This document shows, in pieces, positions 16,752-26,516 of a stretch of DNA of 64,000 nucleotides (position 1 is its first letter; each line of letters starts with the position of its first letter). The translations under genes were made by a program, and so were the position numbers. The DNA is from Spirochaetales bacterium (GTDB lineage: Bacteria; Spirochaetota; Spirochaetia; Sphaerochaetales; Sphaerochaetaceae): positions 27,694 through 91,693 of the forward strand of contig JAFVDZ010000047.1 of NCBI GenBank assembly GCA_017478205.1, read 5' to 3'. A model generated the notes under the pieces. That model ran no database searches and was not told where the DNA came from. It saw only the letters and a list, made by a program, of their open reading frames with translations.

Positions 16752-18254
16752 ATGGAAGCTCTAATCAATGTAATTGCATTCATCAACTCGAATATCCTTT
16801 GGGGTATTCCTCTAATTGTTGCCATTATGGGCACTGGCTTGATTCTGAGTATCAGATCAAGGTTCTTGCAGGTCAGGAAATTCAATGAATCCCTGGAAAG
16901 CACAATTGTTCCAACTGTCAAGTCGATTTTCAAATCCGACAAGGACAATGAAGATTTGGAAAAGAGTGAGATTACCCAGTTCCAGGCATTTTCAGCTGCT
17001 ATCAGTGGAACAGTAGGTACAGGTAATATCGTTGGCGTTGCTGGTGCTATGCTCGCAGGTGGACCTGGTGCTGTATTCTGGATGTGGGTATCTGCATTCT
17101 TTGGTCTCGTAACCAACTACTCAGAAAATGTCCTTGGTCTCTATTTCAGGAAGAAGGACCAGGCTGGAGATATCTCTGGTGGTCCTATGTACTACATCAG
17201 CGAAGGTCTTGGAATGAAGAGCCTTGCATTCATCTTCTCATTCTGCTGTCTTCTCGCTGCAGTCGGTATGGGTATGGTTCAGGCAAATTCACTCTCTGGA
17301 ACTGTACAGGCCGCTATTTCACAAGATCCTAACCAGAGACTTGCTATTGCACTTTTCATTGGTACAATAGTTTCTGTTATCACAGGTCTTATTGTTCTTG
17401 GTGGTATCAAGAGAATCGGTGCAGTTGCATCTTTGCTTGTTCCATTCATGGCACTTCTTTTCATGATCTGTACTGTTATCGTCCTGATTGTTAATTACAA
17501 GTATATCCCATTCGCTTTCTCTGAAATTTTCTCCGGAGCATTCTCACTAAAGTCAGTTACAGGTGGTGTCTTTGGTTATGTAATTACAATGGGTATGAGA
17601 TATGGCTTTGCTCGTGGTGTATTCTCCAATGAAGCAGGTCTTGGTTCATCTGTAATTGCACACTCTGCATCAAGCACAAAGGAACCTGTTCTTCAGGGGC
17701 TTTGGGGTATATTCGAAGTCTTCTTCGATACATTTGTAATCTGTACACTCACAGCAATCACATTGATAGTTGTAGGTAAGAGCTCAGGTGTTATCGATTT
17801 TGCCAATATCGCAGCAAATGGCGCAATTAGCAAGAATGATATTGCATCATTGGCATTCAGCGAGACATTTGGTTCTATCGGTATGATTATCTTCTCTGTC
17901 ATCATTCCTCTCTTTGCATTTACGACCATTCTTGCTTGGTCCTTCTATGGTGTTAAGGCTTGTACCTTTATCTTTTCAAAGCATGTAAAGAAAGCATCAT
18001 TTGTATTCCTTCTTGTCTACGTCGTAATGCTTTTCCTTGGTGCGATTGCAAAGTCAGATCTTGTCTGGGAGCTTTCTGATATGTTCAATGCTCTCATGGC
18101 TCTTCCAAACCTCTTTGCTCTCGTTCTCCTTTCTGGAACTATTGTCAAGATTAGTGACAACTATTTCAGAAGAAAGGATGGTGAGGATATCGAACCAATG
18201 CTATCTGCATATCCAGAGAGAAATAGAGAGCTTGCAAAGAGCCTGGACAAATAA
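16752..18254 (+). CDS. Alanine/glycine:cation symporter (AGCS family)
   Basis: A 500-residue integral membrane protein with about eleven helices. AGCS signatures include GSGTVGTGNIVGVAGA-type sequence (here AISGTVGTGNIVGVAGAM), GPGAVFWMWVSAFFG, GGPMYYISEGLG and GVFSNEAGLGSS. These transporters take up alanine or glycine with Na+ or H+. The glycine riboswitch directly upstream points to glycine as ligand and likely substrate. GGAGGAAGG before the ATG is the ribosome-binding site. Confidence 0.95.
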   Translation: MEALINVIAFINSNILWGIPLIVAIMGTGLILSIRSRFLQVRKFNESLESTIVPTVKSIFKSDKDNEDLEKSEITQFQAFSAAISGTVGTGNIVGVAGAMLAGGPGAVFWMWVSAFFGLVTNYSENVLGLYFRKKDQAGDISGGPMYYISEGLGMKSLAFIFSFCCLLAAVGMGMVQANSLSGTVQAAISQDPNQRLAIALFIGTIVSVITGLIVLGGIKRIGAVASLLVPFMALLFMICTVIVLIVNYKYIPFAFSEIFSGAFSLKSVTGGVFGYVITMGMRYGFARGVFSNEAGLGSSVIAHSASSTKEPVLQGLWGIFEVFFDTFVICTLTAITLIVVGKSSGVIDFANIAANGAISKNDIASLAFSETFGSIGMIIFSVIIPLFAFTTILAWSFYGVKACTFIFSKHVKKASFVFLLVYVVMLFLGAIAKSDLVWELSDMFNALMALPNLFALVLLSGTIVKISDNYFRRKDGEDIEPMLSAYPERNRELAKSLDK

Positions 18255-18288
18255 GACTTGAATGTTTGATCGATAGACTTTAATCTCA

Positions 18289-18328
18289 TAGGTGATTCGA
18301 TACTCTTCGGATCACCTTAGATTTTTTA
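18289..18328 (+). terminator. Terminator after the AGCS symporter
   Basis: GGTGAT (18291-18296) pairs with ATCACC (18311-18316), followed by TTAGATTTTTT. It explains why the possible GTG start at 18292 of the next frame should not be used. Confidence 0.75.
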
Positions 18329-18339
18329 GAGAAAGTTCT

Positions 18340-19017
18340 ATGTTGTTTTTGAAGATTTTCCTTGCAGTCTTTATCGCTGAGATGGGCGATAAGACGCAAC
18401 TTATGCTTGTTGCACTTACGAATCGATATAAGGTAAGGGATATCGTTGTTGGCACATTTTTTGCAATTCTTGTTCTAAATATCATTGCTGTGCTTGCAGG
18501 TGGACTTGTTGGGAAGTTCATTCCTCTTTATATGATCAAGTTGATCGCATCCCTTGCTTTTCTTTACTTTGCACTTTCTTGTTTGAGAGTTGATTCTGAT
18601 GATTCTGATGCCAGAACTAATTCTATTGCATTTGCTCCACTTGCAGTATTCTGCACCTTCTTTATCGCAGAGCTAGGAGATAAGACTCAGCTTATTGCGA
18701 TAACATTTGGTGCAAATGAGGGGCTTGAAAATGCTCTGTATATAATATTGAGCTCGTCATTGGGATTATTTGCTGCAGACATCATTGGCATGATGGTTGG
18801 CTATCTCTTGAGTTCACGCCTTCCAGAAGACTACCTGAAGCTTCTCTCTTACATTATCTTTTCAATATTTGGACTTAGAAATCTCCCAATTGCTCTTGAT
18901 ATGATGTTTGTTGACAATGAGAGTTTGGAGCTTGCTCTATTCATATGTTTTGCATCTATCTTTTCCTTGTTGTCTGTTCATCTATTTTTATCAAATAGAA
19001 AGGAAAAAAGTTCCTGA
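18340..19017 (+). CDS. TMEM165/GDT1-family cation transporter
   Basis: A 225-residue protein of six membrane helices in two repeated halves, each with the family signature: IAEMGDKTQLM early and IAELGDKTQLI in the middle. UPF0016/GDT1 proteins move Mn2+ and/or Ca2+ across membranes in exchange for protons; bacterial members often export Mn2+. I use ATG at 18340, because the longer frame runs through the preceding terminator hairpin. No yybP-ykoY riboswitch is visible upstream. Confidence 0.88.
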   Translation: MLFLKIFLAVFIAEMGDKTQLMLVALTNRYKVRDIVVGTFFAILVLNIIAVLAGGLVGKFIPLYMIKLIASLAFLYFALSCLRVDSDDSDARTNSIAFAPLAVFCTFFIAELGDKTQLIAITFGANEGLENALYIILSSSLGLFAADIIGMMVGYLLSSRLPEDYLKLLSYIIFSIFGLRNLPIALDMMFVDNESLELALFICFASIFSLLSVHLFLSNRKEKSS

Positions 19018-19049
19018 CCCTGCTTGAGCTTTTGTACCATGCATGATAG

Positions 19050-19055
19050 TATAAT
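19050..19055 (+). promoter_or_regulatory. -10 box for the rpsF operon
   Basis: A consensus TATAAT lies 58 bp before the rpsF start, with only a weak -35 (TTGAGC, 20 bp upstream). A transcript from here would include the leader hairpin. Confidence 0.5.
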
Positions 19056-19064
19056 TAAGCCTCT

Positions 19065-19088
19065 TTATCCGCTCGGTCAGGGCGGATC
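19065..19088 (+). promoter_or_regulatory. rpsF leader hairpin
   Basis: ATCCGC (19067-19072) pairs with GCGGAT (19082-19087) around a 9-nt loop, just before the rpsF ribosome-binding site. Many bacteria have an S6:S18-binding leader at this position; whether this hairpin is that element cannot be decided by eye. Confidence 0.4.
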
Positions 19089-19112
19089 AATTTAGTCCAT
19101 AAGGAGGAATTC

Positions 19113-19394
19113 ATGAGAAATTATGAGTTCACCGTCATCTTAGATCAGAATGATGATAAGATGGCTGAAGGTCTCAAGTTCGTACTTGCTACCTTCGAAA
19201 AGAATGGTGTTGAAATCACCAAGCAGGATGATATGGGAGTAAAGACTCTCGCATATCTCATCAACAAGCAGGAGAAGGGCCACTACGTCTACTTCGAGCT
19301 CTCTGCAGATCCTTCCAAGATCGCAAAGATCAGTCACGAATTCCAGCTCAGTACCCTCGTTCTCAAGTTCCTGTTCGTAAACCCAGAGAAGTAA
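19113..19394 (+). CDS. rpsF: 30S ribosomal protein S6
   Basis: The 93-residue protein begins MRNYEFTVILDQNDD and contains KTLAYLINKQEKGHYVYFEL, the S6 core that binds 16S rRNA with S18. AAGGAGG precedes the start. It is the first gene of the rpsF-ssb-rpsR-DUF2232-rplI-dnaB cluster. Confidence 0.96.
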   Translation: MRNYEFTVILDQNDDKMAEGLKFVLATFEKNGVEITKQDDMGVKTLAYLINKQEKGHYVYFELSADPSKIAKISHEFQLSTLVLKFLFVNPEK

Positions 19395-19421
19395 TTCTTA
19401 CTGGGATTTGGAGGAAGATAT

Positions 19422-19961
19422 ATGCCTGCAGATATTAACAGTGTATTTCTAATTGGAAGACTCACCAGAGAGAGCGAATATCGTGTATCTCAGAATGGTG
19501 GGGCTGTTGTGCGTTTTTCAATTGCTGTCAACCGCAGAAAGAGGACGGGTGAGAACAATTGGGAAGATGAAGCCAACTTCTTCAACTGTGTCTACATGGG
19601 TAGGGCAGCTGAATCTGTTAATCAGTATCTTGAAAAGGGCCGCCAGGTTGCAATCCAGGGTGAGCTCAGACAGAGCAGATGGACAGACCAGCAGGGTCAG
19701 GCTCGTTCGACTGTAGAAATCTTTGTTAACAATCTTGAGTTGCTTTCTTCCCCTCAGGGTGGTGGACAGAGAAGTGCCAGTGCACCTTCAAATGGCAATT
19801 GGAACTCGGATAATTCTTCCCAGTATTCCAGGCCATCGACCACTCAGAACAGTAATAGAGGACAGGCAGGTAGCTACACTATGAGACAATCCTCAAGTGA
19901 AGATTTGCCTGACTTCAATGTCGGACCAGAGCAATACTCTGACGACGAAGTACCATTTTAA
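19422..19961 (+). CDS. ssb: Single-stranded DNA-binding protein
   Basis: The 179-residue protein has an N-terminal OB-fold ([36 protein letters not shown]), a Gln/Ser/Gly/Asn-rich disordered linker, and the acidic tip DDEVPF that recruits repair and replication proteins. It lies between rpsF and rpsR as in many bacteria. Confidence 0.97.
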   Translation: MPADINSVFLIGRLTRESEYRVSQNGGAVVRFSIAVNRRKRTGENNWEDEANFFNCVYMGRAAESVNQYLEKGRQVAIQGELRQSRWTDQQGQARSTVEIFVNNLELLSSPQGGGQRSASAPSNGNWNSDNSSQYSRPSTTQNSNRGQAGSYTMRQSSSEDLPDFNVGPEQYSDDEVPF

Positions 19962-19981
19962 CAGTTAGGAGATTAAAAAAA

Positions 19982-20269
19982 ATGCGTGACGATAACGAAT
20001 CATTCGTAAATGACAAGGATGCAGCTGGAAGAGATAGAAAGCTAGGTGCTCGCAAGATGGGTTTCAAGAAGAAGGTCTGTAAGTTCTGTCAGGCTGGCGT
20101 ACCAGCAGCTGACTACAAGAACCCAGACGCACTGCGCAGATATATTACCGAGAGAGGAAAGATTCTTCCTGCTCACATCACCGGTACCTGTGCAAAGCAT
20201 CAGAGAGCCCTCAACAACGAAATCAAGAAGGCAAGAGTTCTCGCTTACCTTCCATTTGAGAAGCAGTGA
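19982..20269 (+). CDS. rpsR: 30S ribosomal protein S18
   Basis: The 95-residue protein has an acidic N-terminal extension, then [39 protein letters not shown] and a C-terminal [10 protein letters not shown]. It pairs with S6 on the platform of the 30S subunit. Its stop overlaps the GTG start of the next gene by 4 nt. Confidence 0.97.
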   Translation: MRDDNESFVNDKDAAGRDRKLGARKMGFKKKVCKFCQAGVPAADYKNPDALRRYITERGKILPAHITGTCAKHQRALNNEIKKARVLAYLPFEKQ

Positions 20270-21240
20270 GAAATAGGGGACAGTTGTTAGATCTACTCTT
20301 GGCCGTACTTGCATCCTTTGCGATGTATAATCTCGGCCTTGGGTATCTTATTTTTACTTTTCCCCTGCTTGTTCTTTCAAAGCGCACCTCCAGGGAAAAG
20401 ACGGACACCGCCTGCGTTGCTGTGCTGGTGCTGGTGCTCCTTAAGCAGCTCTATACATATAGAGAGAGTCTTTCGGATGCCCTAACGTCTGCTCTGATAG
20501 GTATCAATCTGTTCGTACCGCTCTCACTCATACTGGGCGCGCTGGTATGGGTGAACACTGCAAAGGTAAAGCTATTTAATAGAATTCTATTGATGTGTGC
20601 TCCTTCCTTTCTGGTGTTCTTCGGCCTCGAGCTCTGGTTTACTATAAAACCTGAGCTTGCATTAAGGGTTATGGAGGAATATAGAGGTCAGTATCTTGAT
20701 ATGGTCAAAGCTTTGACAGGTGAGACCAATGAAACAAGTGATGCTGTATTCCAGATATTCATGTATGGCATTCTAGGAGCCATTGTCTCCCTGACAAGCC
20801 TTGTGAATATTTCCAATGCCTTCCTTTCATCCATGGCAGGAAAATCCTACTTAGATGAAGAGAAGGATAAAGTGATAATGAATTTCCAGGTTCCTGGATA
20901 TTTCATTTATCCTTTCCTGATCCTTTGGGCATGTATGCTTTTCTTCAATTTCTTTGAAGTTAAAGCATCTATACTCTTGCTGGTCATGAATCTTGCATTC
21001 TTTACCTTGGTAATCTATGGGATGCAGGGCTTTGCAATAGTATATTTCAATTTGAAGAAGCGATTTGAGAAGCTTCGAGTCATGAGACTTTTCTTCCTTG
21101 TGACTCTTCTAATGCTTCTCTTTGTAGGTGCGAACCTGATCCTATGGATAGGACTTCCTCTCTTGGGTGTCCTTGAGAATTGGATCACATTAAGAAAACG
21201 TAAACAAGGAGTTTACACAAATGAAGATCATTCTCTGTAA
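20266..21240 (+). CDS. DUF2232 (YybS-like) membrane protein
   Basis: A 324-residue protein with about eight membrane helices, starting at a GTG that overlaps the rpsR stop (GTGA). Its position between rpsR and rplI and its hydrophobic profile match the DUF2232/YybS family found in this cluster. The function is not established. It overlaps rplI by 20 nt, implying translational coupling. Confidence 0.72.
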   Translation: MRNRGQLLDLLLAVLASFAMYNLGLGYLIFTFPLLVLSKRTSREKTDTACVAVLVLVLLKQLYTYRESLSDALTSALIGINLFVPLSLILGALVWVNTAKVKLFNRILLMCAPSFLVFFGLELWFTIKPELALRVMEEYRGQYLDMVKALTGETNETSDAVFQIFMYGILGAIVSLTSLVNISNAFLSSMAGKSYLDEEKDKVIMNFQVPGYFIYPFLILWACMLFFNFFEVKASILLLVMNLAFFTLVIYGMQGFAIVYFNLKKRFEKLRVMRLFFLVTLLMLLFVGANLILWIGLPLLGVLENWITLRKRKQGVYTNEDHSL

Positions 21241-21805
21241 TGATGTAGTCAACCTCGGCGAAGAGGGAGACGTAGTAGTAGTAAAGGACGGTTACGCTCG
21301 TAACTATCTTCTTCCAACCGGTCAGGCTGTTCTCTGCAACAAGGCTAACCTTGCTATCGTAGCATCCAGAGCTGCTAAGATCGAGAAGAGAAAGGCTGAA
21401 AAGAGAGCTGCATCTGCTTCCCTCAAGGAGAAGCTCGATGCAACAACAGTTACACTTGTTGTCAATGCAGGTGAGTCTGGTAAGCTTTTTGGTTCTGTTA
21501 CAAGCCAGATGGTTCAGGAAAATCTTGCTAAGCAGGGTATCGAGGTCGAGAGAAAGAAGATCGAGGTTCCAACTCATGCTATCAAGATGACTGGTACCTA
21601 TACAATTACAGTACACCTTTATGAATCAGAGCTTTCTCATGTCAAGCTTGTTATCGAGTCTGTCGAGCAGGTAAAGGAAAGAGAAAGAGCAGCTCAGAAG
21701 GCTGCTGCTGAAGCTGCAAAGGCTGCTGAAAAGGCTGCAGAAGAAGCTCAGAAGGCTAGTGAAGCAGCTGCAGAGGCTGCTACTCCAGCTACTGAAGAGA
21801 ACTAA
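21221..21805 (+). CDS. rplI: 50S ribosomal protein L9 with Ala/Glu-rich tail
   Basis: Residues 1-148 are standard L9: [20 protein letters not shown] and KDGYARNYLLPTGQA at the N-terminus, a connecting helix and a C-terminal rRNA-binding domain. The protein is 194 residues, about 45 longer than usual, with a tail of Ala-Ala-Glu-Lys repeats that should be helical. AAGGAG lies upstream, inside the preceding gene. Confidence 0.96.
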   Translation: MKIILCNDVVNLGEEGDVVVVKDGYARNYLLPTGQAVLCNKANLAIVASRAAKIEKRKAEKRAASASLKEKLDATTVTLVVNAGESGKLFGSVTSQMVQENLAKQGIEVERKKIEVPTHAIKMTGTYTITVHLYESELSHVKLVIESVEQVKERERAAQKAAAEAAKAAEKAAEEAQKASEAAAEAATPATEEN

Positions 21806-21823
21806 GATATAAGGAACGCTCAA

Positions 21824-23254
21824 ATGGCAGATGGCTCCCTTTACAAGTCCAATACTTTACCTCACGATGATGAGGCTGAGAAGGCTGTACTCGGAGCCAT
21901 TCTTCTTAATTCATCTGTTCTCGAAACCGCTATGGAGATTGTCCAGGCTTCAGATTTCTATCACCATGGAAACCAGATAATCTTCCAATCTTTTGTTGAT
22001 TATGCAGAAAAGAACCAGGCCCAGACACTGGATCTTGTCTCCATCATCAACTTTTTAAAGAGCAATAATTCACCTGAAAAGAATGGTGGAACACTACTTG
22101 AAAGATGTGGTGGTGTTGCCTATGTTTCAACACTTACAGATAGTGTTTCAAACACGGCATCTCTCCAGGTTCATGCTCAGATCGTCCATGATCTTGCAAA
22201 GAGAAGAAACTTAATCACATTATCACAGAATTTCATCTCATCTTCTTATGATCAGAGCCGTGAAATAACTGATATCCTTCTTGAAGCATCGGGAAAACTT
22301 TCCGATCTTGAACAGGATGAAGGTGAAAGTAGTGGAGATAGGACCATAAAGCCATTTTTGAAGCAAGCTGTTTCTTTGCTTCAATCAAGGATGAAAGGTG
22401 CTAAATCCGATAACCTTGAAACTGGTTTCGACCGCCTTGATACTATGACTGATGGTGGTTTCCATCCTACAGATTTCATTATCATTGCCGCTCGTCCATC
22501 AATCGGTAAGACTGCATTCTGTACTTCGATCATCCAGAATATGATCCAAAGAGATTACAAAGTTGTCTTCTATTCATTGGAAATGAGTGGAGTACAAGTA
22601 GTTCAGAGACTTTTGACTGGAATTTCCAAGGTTCCTTTGAAATCTATCAGAAATGCAACCTTTACAGGAAATAGAGATCCTAACTTCATGAATGTCATGA
22701 ATGCAGCTTCCAAGCTCTTCGATTCCAAGCTCTTCATCTATGATATTCCTAACATGAAGCTTTCTGATATCAGAGCATCGGCAAGAAGATTGAAAAGAGA
22801 GCAGGATATTCAAGCTATCTTCATCGACTACATTGGTCTTGTAGATGCAGGTCTTCCTTCTACAGTTGCACGATTCGAGCAGGTTGCTCATGTTTCTAGA
22901 AGTCTCAAGGCACTTGCTAGAGACCTCAAGATTCCTGTAGTCGTTCTCTGTCAGGTATCAAGAGATGCTGAAGGTGATAAGAATGAACCACAGCTCAATA
23001 ATCTTAGAGATTCTGGTGCTATCGAACAGGATGCCGATATGGTCATGTTCCTTCACAGAGCTAGAAAGATCGATGATGAGAAGCTTGTAAATGGAATGCA
23101 GCCAACTAAGATCATCGTTGCCAAGCAGAGAAATGGTGAAACAGGTGAATTCAAGGTAGGATTCAAGAAAGATACTGCTTCCTTTGAGAATATCCTTTTC
23201 GATATCCCAGATGATCCAAGTTCTTCAGGTGGTGGAAATTATAGAAAGAATTGA
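21824..23254 (+). CDS. dnaB: Replicative DNA helicase
   Basis: The 476-residue protein has an N-terminal DnaB domain (LPHDDEAEKAVLGAILLN), a linker, and a RecA-like ATPase with Walker A ARPSIGKT (223-230), FYSLEMS, IFIDYIGLV (Walker B), VVVLCQVSR and LRDSGAIEQDADMVMFLHR. It unwinds DNA at the replication fork as a hexamer. It is the last gene of the rpsF cluster. Confidence 0.97.
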   Translation: MADGSLYKSNTLPHDDEAEKAVLGAILLNSSVLETAMEIVQASDFYHHGNQIIFQSFVDYAEKNQAQTLDLVSIINFLKSNNSPEKNGGTLLERCGGVAYVSTLTDSVSNTASLQVHAQIVHDLAKRRNLITLSQNFISSSYDQSREITDILLEASGKLSDLEQDEGESSGDRTIKPFLKQAVSLLQSRMKGAKSDNLETGFDRLDTMTDGGFHPTDFIIIAARPSIGKTAFCTSIIQNMIQRDYKVVFYSLEMSGVQVVQRLLTGISKVPLKSIRNATFTGNRDPNFMNVMNAASKLFDSKLFIYDIPNMKLSDIRASARRLKREQDIQAIFIDYIGLVDAGLPSTVARFEQVAHVSRSLKALARDLKIPVVVLCQVSRDAEGDKNEPQLNNLRDSGAIEQDADMVMFLHRARKIDDEKLVNGMQPTKIIVAKQRNGETGEFKVGFKKDTASFENILFDIPDDPSSSGGGNYRKN

Positions 23255-23256
23255 TA

Positions 23257-23287
23257 GATGACGGACCAAATGGTCCGTTTTCTATTT
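23257..23287. terminator. Terminator between dnaB and rseP
   Basis: ACGGACC/GGTCCGT with a tight AAAT loop is followed by TTTTCTATTT. It ends the dnaB transcript and may also act on the convergent rseP operon. Confidence 0.85.
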
Positions 23288-24605
23288 AGAGATGCAAAAG
23301 GCTTCTTATAGTATACATATACATCGAGAGCATGATGAGGGCTGTGCAGATAAGGCCAAGGATATGGAAAATGATGTATGCTCTTGGAGTCATTTCCTTT
23401 CTTGTGATTATCTGTATCAGATTTATCAACATCTGTCCTCCATCAAAAGATGGGATTGGTAGCAGGTTTGCAACACAGATTGAAATTGAAACGATAGATA
23501 GAAGATATAAGAATGCTCTGAAGCCTGATGAGAAGCTTGTCTTCATACCAAGCATTGTGATTGAGCCGATTGAGGAGGCAGCTTTAGCTGTTCCTGTTAT
23601 CTCATTTTCTGCCTTGCTGTTTCTTCTTACGATATTCAAAAGTGCATCTACAGTATTTACAAAGCTCTTCTTTGTTTTTGAAAAACCAGTGAAAATACCT
23701 TCAAAAAATCCACTCTCTCTTTTCTTTACAAGTTCAGTCTGCCAGGCAAAAGGATAAAGATTCGTTGTATCATATGTGATAGTGATAAGAGCATCATCAC
23801 GCAGGATTGTAAAATCATTTATACCTTTTGAATTTTCATATATATCAAGTGAGCAATTGACATCATATCCGTTGATCTTGACAATTTTATCACCAACTTT
23901 GAAAGGGGTTCCTTCAAGAACTCGTCCCAAGACACACTCTTCATAAAGAGCTATTCCATATCGATTATCTTTCGATTGAACTCTTGTATTTATTATTTCT
24001 CCATCTCGTAAGATGACAAGATCGATAGGTTTGCCTTCAGATGATAAAAATAGGGCCTCTGCTTCTTCCCAGGATGAAATTTGAGTTCCATTCAGGGATA
24101 ATATGATATCGCCCATTTTGAGCTCTTTTTGCTCAATTACATCACTATATTGTTTTTGATATAGGTATGCTGGAACAATTTTTGCATCATGTACGATAGT
24201 TTCGACTGGAATTATTGCAGTAAAGCCAAAAAGGATAATGGAAAGGATCAGATTGGAAAGCGGACCTGCAAGGAAGATAAAGAATCTTGCTAGGGGAGTT
24301 GTTCCAAAGAATGAGCCTTGTTCTGTCATTGAAAATCTCTTTGCATCATCCTTGAGAGCCTTAGTGAGATCTGTAGAACCCTTCATTGAACAATAACCAC
24401 CAAAGGGTATTAGGGAAATACGGAGTTCAGTTCTTCTTCCCTTGAATGAAATAAGTTTTGGTCCCATACCTAAAGAAAAGACATCGACCTCGACCTTCAT
24501 CAATCTTGCTGCTAGAAAATGGCCAGTTTCATGGATCAAAAGTACAAGAGAGATACCTAGAAAGCCTATTATCAGATAGGAAAGTTTAGTTAAGTAGTAG
24601 CTCAT
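23286..24605 (-). CDS. rseP: Site-2 intramembrane metalloprotease RseP
   Basis: An S2P-family protease of about 439 residues from the ATG at 24605 (a TTG two codons earlier is the alternative). The zinc site is LIHETGHFLAARLM and the second motif is NLLPIPSFDGGQML. At least one PDZ domain lies between (ELKMGDIILSLNGTQISSW). It cleaves anti-sigma factors or remnant peptides in the membrane. It overlaps dxr by about 20 nt and ends the rpsB-rseP operon. Confidence 0.94.
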   Translation of the reverse strand: MSYYLTKLSYLIIGFLGISLVLLIHETGHFLAARLMKVEVDVFSLGMGPKLISFKGRRTELRISLIPFGGYCSMKGSTDLTKALKDDAKRFSMTEQGSFFGTTPLARFFIFLAGPLSNLILSIILFGFTAIIPVETIVHDAKIVPAYLYQKQYSDVIEQKELKMGDIILSLNGTQISSWEEAEALFLSSEGKPIDLVILRDGEIINTRVQSKDNRYGIALYEECVLGRVLEGTPFKVGDKIVKINGYDVNCSLDIYENSKGINDFTILRDDALITITYDTTNLYPFAWQTELVKKRESGFFEGIFTGFSKTKKSFVNTVDALLNIVRRNSKAENEITGTAKAASSIGSITMLGMKTSFSSGFRAFLYLLSIVSISICVANLLPIPSFDGGQMLINLIQIITRKEMTPRAYIIFHILGLICTALIMLSMYMYTIRSLLHL

Positions 24606-25677
24606 AAGCAATCTTTCTTGAGATGCTTCTAGCTCTCGAATCTAGATTCAGTACATCTTCGAGGCTCTTAGCACTCTCTTTCCAATCATACTCTTCAACA
24701 GTTCTTCTTACTATAGTTGCAATATCTGTAAAGCGTATCTTATCTTCAAGAAATAGAGAGACAGCAACTTCATCAGATGCATTGAAAGCGATAGGGTAGG
24801 AGCCCTTTCTTTCAAGGCAGGTGTATGCAAGTGATAAAAGAGGGAACTCCTCTCTGTCCCACGACTGGAATGTAAGAGTAAGATTTTCAAAGGAGAGTGG
24901 ACGGACACTATCAAGTAAACTCTCAGCGTCCTCATTTACAGCAGAGAGAATAGGGAGTGTCATATCAGGAGGAGAAAGCTGTGCATATACAGAGCCATTA
25001 CTCATCCTGATCATAGAATGGATTACAGATTGTCTGTGTATAGTGACTTCGATATCCTTTGCATCGAAACCAAATAGAAAGCCTGCTTCAATTACTTCAA
25101 GTCCCTTGTTTGCAAGCGTTGCTGAGTCAATGGAAATCTTCCTTCCCATCTTCCATGTAGGATGCTTTACAGCCTCCTGCCATTTAATGTTCTCAAGATT
25201 CTTTCGTCCAAGAAAAGGTCCACCAGATGCTGTAATTACAAGTGATGAAACATTTGTGTGTCCTTTAAGAAGATGATAGATTGCAGAGTGTTCGCTATCA
25301 ACAGGGATAACTTTGACACTCTTTTCTTTTGCATAGGATAAAAACCAGGAGCCACCCATGACGATGGTTTCCTTGTTTGCAAGAGAAAGATTTACTCCTG
25401 CATTTATCGAAGCAACAGATGCTTTCAATCCATCTGCACCAGCAATGCCATTAAGGACCATGTCAGCATTCTGATTCTTGATGAATGATTCGAGATCGAA
25501 GCCATCTGTATTGAGTGCATATGGACAATGGAATTCATTTGAAAGTGCTTTGAGTCTATCAAGGGATGAGTGTGCAACAAGAGCACAAACCTTAACATCA
25601 ATCTTGTTTTCTCTTACAGCATTCAGGAAGGTTGTTCCTATAGAACCGGTTGCGCCAAGAACTATAACTCTTTTCAT
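24586..25677 (-). CDS. dxr: 1-deoxy-D-xylulose 5-phosphate reductoisomerase
   Basis: The 363-residue protein carries the NADPH-binding VIVLGATGSIGTTFLNAV, NKETIVMGG, PVDSEHSAIYHLL and TASGGPF motifs, and HPTWKMGRKISIDSATL. It catalyses the first committed step of the MEP isoprenoid pathway; ispG of the same pathway is at 52.7 kb. It overlaps cdsA by 4 nt. Confidence 0.97.
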   Translation of the reverse strand: MKRVIVLGATGSIGTTFLNAVRENKIDVKVCALVAHSSLDRLKALSNEFHCPYALNTDGFDLESFIKNQNADMVLNGIAGADGLKASVASINAGVNLSLANKETIVMGGSWFLSYAKEKSVKVIPVDSEHSAIYHLLKGHTNVSSLVITASGGPFLGRKNLENIKWQEAVKHPTWKMGRKISIDSATLANKGLEVIEAGFLFGFDAKDIEVTIHRQSVIHSMIRMSNGSVYAQLSPPDMTLPILSAVNEDAESLLDSVRPLSFENLTLTFQSWDREEFPLLSLAYTCLERKGSYPIAFNASDEVAVSLFLEDKIRFTDIATIVRRTVEEYDWKESAKSLEDVLNLDSRARSISRKIAYELLLN

Positions 25678-26516
25678 ACCATTAAGAAGATGAGGAAGTA
25701 GAAGATTGGGGCTGCTACGATGAGGGAATCAACTGAATCCATCATACCACCACGACCTGGAATGATGTGTCCTGAATCCTTAACACCAGCACTTCTCTTG
25801 AAGCAGGATTCAATAAGATCGCCAAAGGCTGCACCACAAGCTGTAAGTGAACCAAGAACAAAACCCTGGACAGGATTCATCTTATAGATTGAAAAGAGCG
25901 ATGTAAGCAGGATACCTTCAAGGCCAGGGATGAGAATACCTGCTACATATCCTGCTATACTCTTGTTTGGACTTACCTTGATAAATCCTCTGTTGTTCTT
26001 GCCAAGTAGCATGCCAAAGATATAGGCAAATGTATCGCTTGAAAAGCAGAGACCAAGGAAGGTGATGATCCAGACCCATGCATCATCTAGAAAGCAGAAT
26101 CTGATGAAATAGGTTGTAAGAAGTGAAGGGTAAAGAAGCATGCAGGCTGAAATTGCCATTCTGTCTCTTGAACCTTTATATCCATCAATCTTATGTCCGA
26201 AGTAGATTTCAAGGGACAAAGAAAAAATGATGAGAACCATCAAGACCAATGAAATCAGGTCGTAAGATGGCATGAATGCAAGTTGAATATAGGCAAATAA
26301 AGGAAGTAGTCCTCCAAGCCAAAATGGAACCTTTAAATTCAATTCCTTGTTCTTTGTGAGCATATCATGTATTTCAGCATTGCTGATTATCGATATGACT
26401 ATGACAAGGAGTGTAAAGGCTAGATAGTTGTAATAGGGAAGTAGAACGATGATGAGGAGAAGGGTTGGTAAAGCTATTACAGTTGTCATAACTCTCTTGA
26501 ATAATGAAGTATTCAC
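25674..26516 (-). CDS. cdsA: Phosphatidate cytidylyltransferase
   Basis: The 280-residue membrane protein has about eight helices and the C-terminal CDP-DAG synthase signature: FGDLIESCFKRSAGVKDSG and IPGRGGMMDSVDSL. It makes CDP-diacylglycerol from phosphatidate and CTP for phospholipid synthesis. It overlaps uppS by 4 nt. Confidence 0.95.
   Translation of the reverse strand: MNTSLFKRVMTTVIALPTLLLIIVLLPYYNYLAFTLLVIVISIISNAEIHDMLTKNKELNLKVPFWLGGLLPLFAYIQLAFMPSYDLISLVLMVLIIFSLSLEIYFGHKIDGYKGSRDRMAISACMLLYPSLLTTYFIRFCFLDDAWVWIITFLGLCFSSDTFAYIFGMLLGKNNRGFIKVSPNKSIAGYVAGILIPGLEGILLTSLFSIYKMNPVQGFVLGSLTACGAAFGDLIESCFKRSAGVKDSGHIIPGRGGMMDSVDSLIVAAPIFYFLIFLMV

Noticed and set aside
18292..18339. 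Upstream GTG start for the GDT1-family gene
   Set aside because: It lies inside the terminator hairpin of the preceding gene; the ATG at 18340 matches the usual family N-terminus.
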